From: Saprospiraceae bacterium
GTDB taxonomy: Bacteria; Bacteroidota; Bacteroidia; Chitinophagales; Saprospiraceae
Assembly (NCBI GenBank): GCA_020436835.1
Contig: JAGQWZ010000359.1
Coordinates: 1 to 34,131 of the forward strand
Direction: 5' to 3'
Length of the DNA stretch: 34,131 nt
Positions 33,439 to 34,131 of this stretch are shown one piece after another (positions within the stretch are counted from its first letter, which is position 1; each line of letters starts with the position of its first letter). Position numbers and translations under genes: made by a program. The notes below the pieces were generated by a model. That model was not told where the DNA came from. It worked only from the letters and a program-made list of their open reading frames with translations, and ran no database searches.

Positions 33439-34131
33439 TGCACTTCAATTATATAAAGCTGACTTCCTTCTCTGGTGTAGTCAAATTGCTTTTGGATTTT
33501 GCCTTCGGGTGAAACCACCAGGGATGCACCGATACACCACCAGCCTTTCCAGGCTCCATCCTTAACCAAACCTGTATTACTGACACCCACAACAGGAATA
33601 TGATGCCTTTGGGCAATTTCACAATACGATTGCTTCCAGATTGCACCATAGGGAGTCTTTTCATTATCAAAATCAGGTGGTACCGCCCAACTGCAAGGTG
33701 ATAAAATAATATCTGCGCCCATCAGAGCCAGCGCATGTCCCAGTTCATTGGTTGAAGGTGCATTGTCGGCACAGATATTTAAGCCGATTCTACCTAATTC
33801 CGTATCAATTACCGTACAGGAACTACCGCGGCTATATATGTGTCTGGCGATATCCAGAATATTTATCTTCCGGTGTTTGCCCATGATTTCTCCCTCAGGA
33901 GAAATGAGAATTGCGGAATTGTATATTTCCTTTGACGATCGCTCAGTCAGTCCGGCAATGACATGGATGCCATTTTTGCGAGCGGCATCACACAAGATGT
34001 CACTAAACCTACCCGGAATAGGTTGGGCATTTTGCAATGCACTTGAATTGGTCCAACCAAAATCAAGGCACTCCGGCAGTACGATGATATCGCATCTTCT
34101 CTCCGCCGCTTCTTGGATAAAAGCCACGGCC
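33426..34131 (-). CDS. Carbon-nitrogen hydrolase (nitrilase superfamily), N-terminally incomplete
   Basis: The frame is open to the right edge; GTG at 34127 is an internal codon, so the true start lies outside the window. About 234 residues are visible. The nitrilase catalytic triad is present: Glu in IIVLPECLDFGW, Lys in GKHRKINIL and Cys in GLNICADNAP. Such enzymes hydrolyse amides, nitriles or N-carbamoyl compounds. The NICADN context and the WKQSYCEIAQRHHIPVVGVSNTG region later on are typical of amidase-type branches, but the substrate cannot be told. It is convergent with the peroxidase gene. Confidence 0.9.
   Translation of the reverse strand, partial: AVAFIQEAAERRCDIIVLPECLDFGWTNSSALQNAQPIPGRFSDILCDAARKNGIHVIAGLTERSSKEIYNSAILISPEGEIMGKHRKINILDIARHIYSRGSSCTVIDTELGRIGLNICADNAPSTNELGHALALMGADIILSPCSWAVPPDFDNEKTPYGAIWKQSYCEIAQRHHIPVVGVSNTGLVKDGAWKGWWCIGASLVVSPEGKIQKQFDYTREGSQLYIIEVQLAR

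Noticed and set aside
1..34131. CRISPR array, tRNA, rRNA or insertion sequence
   Set aside because: No regularly spaced repeats, cloverleaf sequences, rRNA stretches or transposase frames were found.

Overview
The window looks like a chromosomal segment of a Bacteroidota bacterium, probably an aquatic or marine lineage such as the Saprospiraceae/Lewinella group; that finer placement is inference. The direct support is a C-terminal type IX secretion sorting domain on the large peroxidase, several exact TAnnTTTG Bacteroidota-type -7 boxes just upstream of genes, few Shine-Dalgarno sequences, many exported or lipoprotein-like proteins, and a TlpA-type thioredoxin lipoprotein. I see no rRNA, tRNA, CRISPR array, insertion sequence or phage gene.

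Layout. Positions 1-305 hold the tail of a copper-type P1B ATPase. 418-2116 is a low-GC thioredoxin-type gene split by a one-base frameshift in a run of six C. It is followed by two hairpins that could serve as terminators from both sides, and a small exported protein on the minus strand. 2936-5808 holds Sua5/TsaC (tRNA threonylcarbamoyladenosine synthesis) and an exported GH9 glycoside hydrolase. 5815-9861 is a four-gene minus-strand run: a GguC/AraD1-like FAH-family protein, a PhoD-like phosphatase lipoprotein, an unknown exported protein and a DUF805 membrane protein. 9998-13653 holds an iduronate-2-sulfatase-like lipoprotein, an exported START protein and a DUF5009 (HGSNAT-like) acyltransferase.

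13911-20669 is a compact plus-strand run: a DUF1549/DUF1553 (PSD1) cytochrome-c-like protein, a Tat-exported DUF1501 protein overlapping it by 11 bases, a short neutral-ceramidase-family protein, and a LOV blue-light sensor fused to a SpoIIE/PP2C phosphatase. 20692-24378 holds a CIA30 protein, a class C beta-lactamase-fold lipoprotein and a sodium:solute symporter. 24375-29574 holds an AI-2E family permease, QueD/PTPS, a Crp/Fnr regulator with FNR-like cysteines, and a B12-dependent class II ribonucleotide reductase. 29903-33385 encodes a secreted protein with two animal-type haem peroxidase domains in tandem plus the T9SS tail. 33426-34131 is a nitrilase-family amidohydrolase cut by the window edge.

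How the genes may work together. Sulfatase, GH9, HGSNAT-like transferase, ceramidase-like, PSD1/DUF1501, symporter and PhoD genes suggest use of sulfated or complex extracellular polymers, but there is no SusC/SusD pair, so this is not a classical polysaccharide utilization locus. The most striking points are the LOV-PP2C photoreceptor at the end of an exported-protein operon, the tandem-domain peroxidase, and the FNR-like sensor next to an oxygen-independent ribonucleotide reductase.
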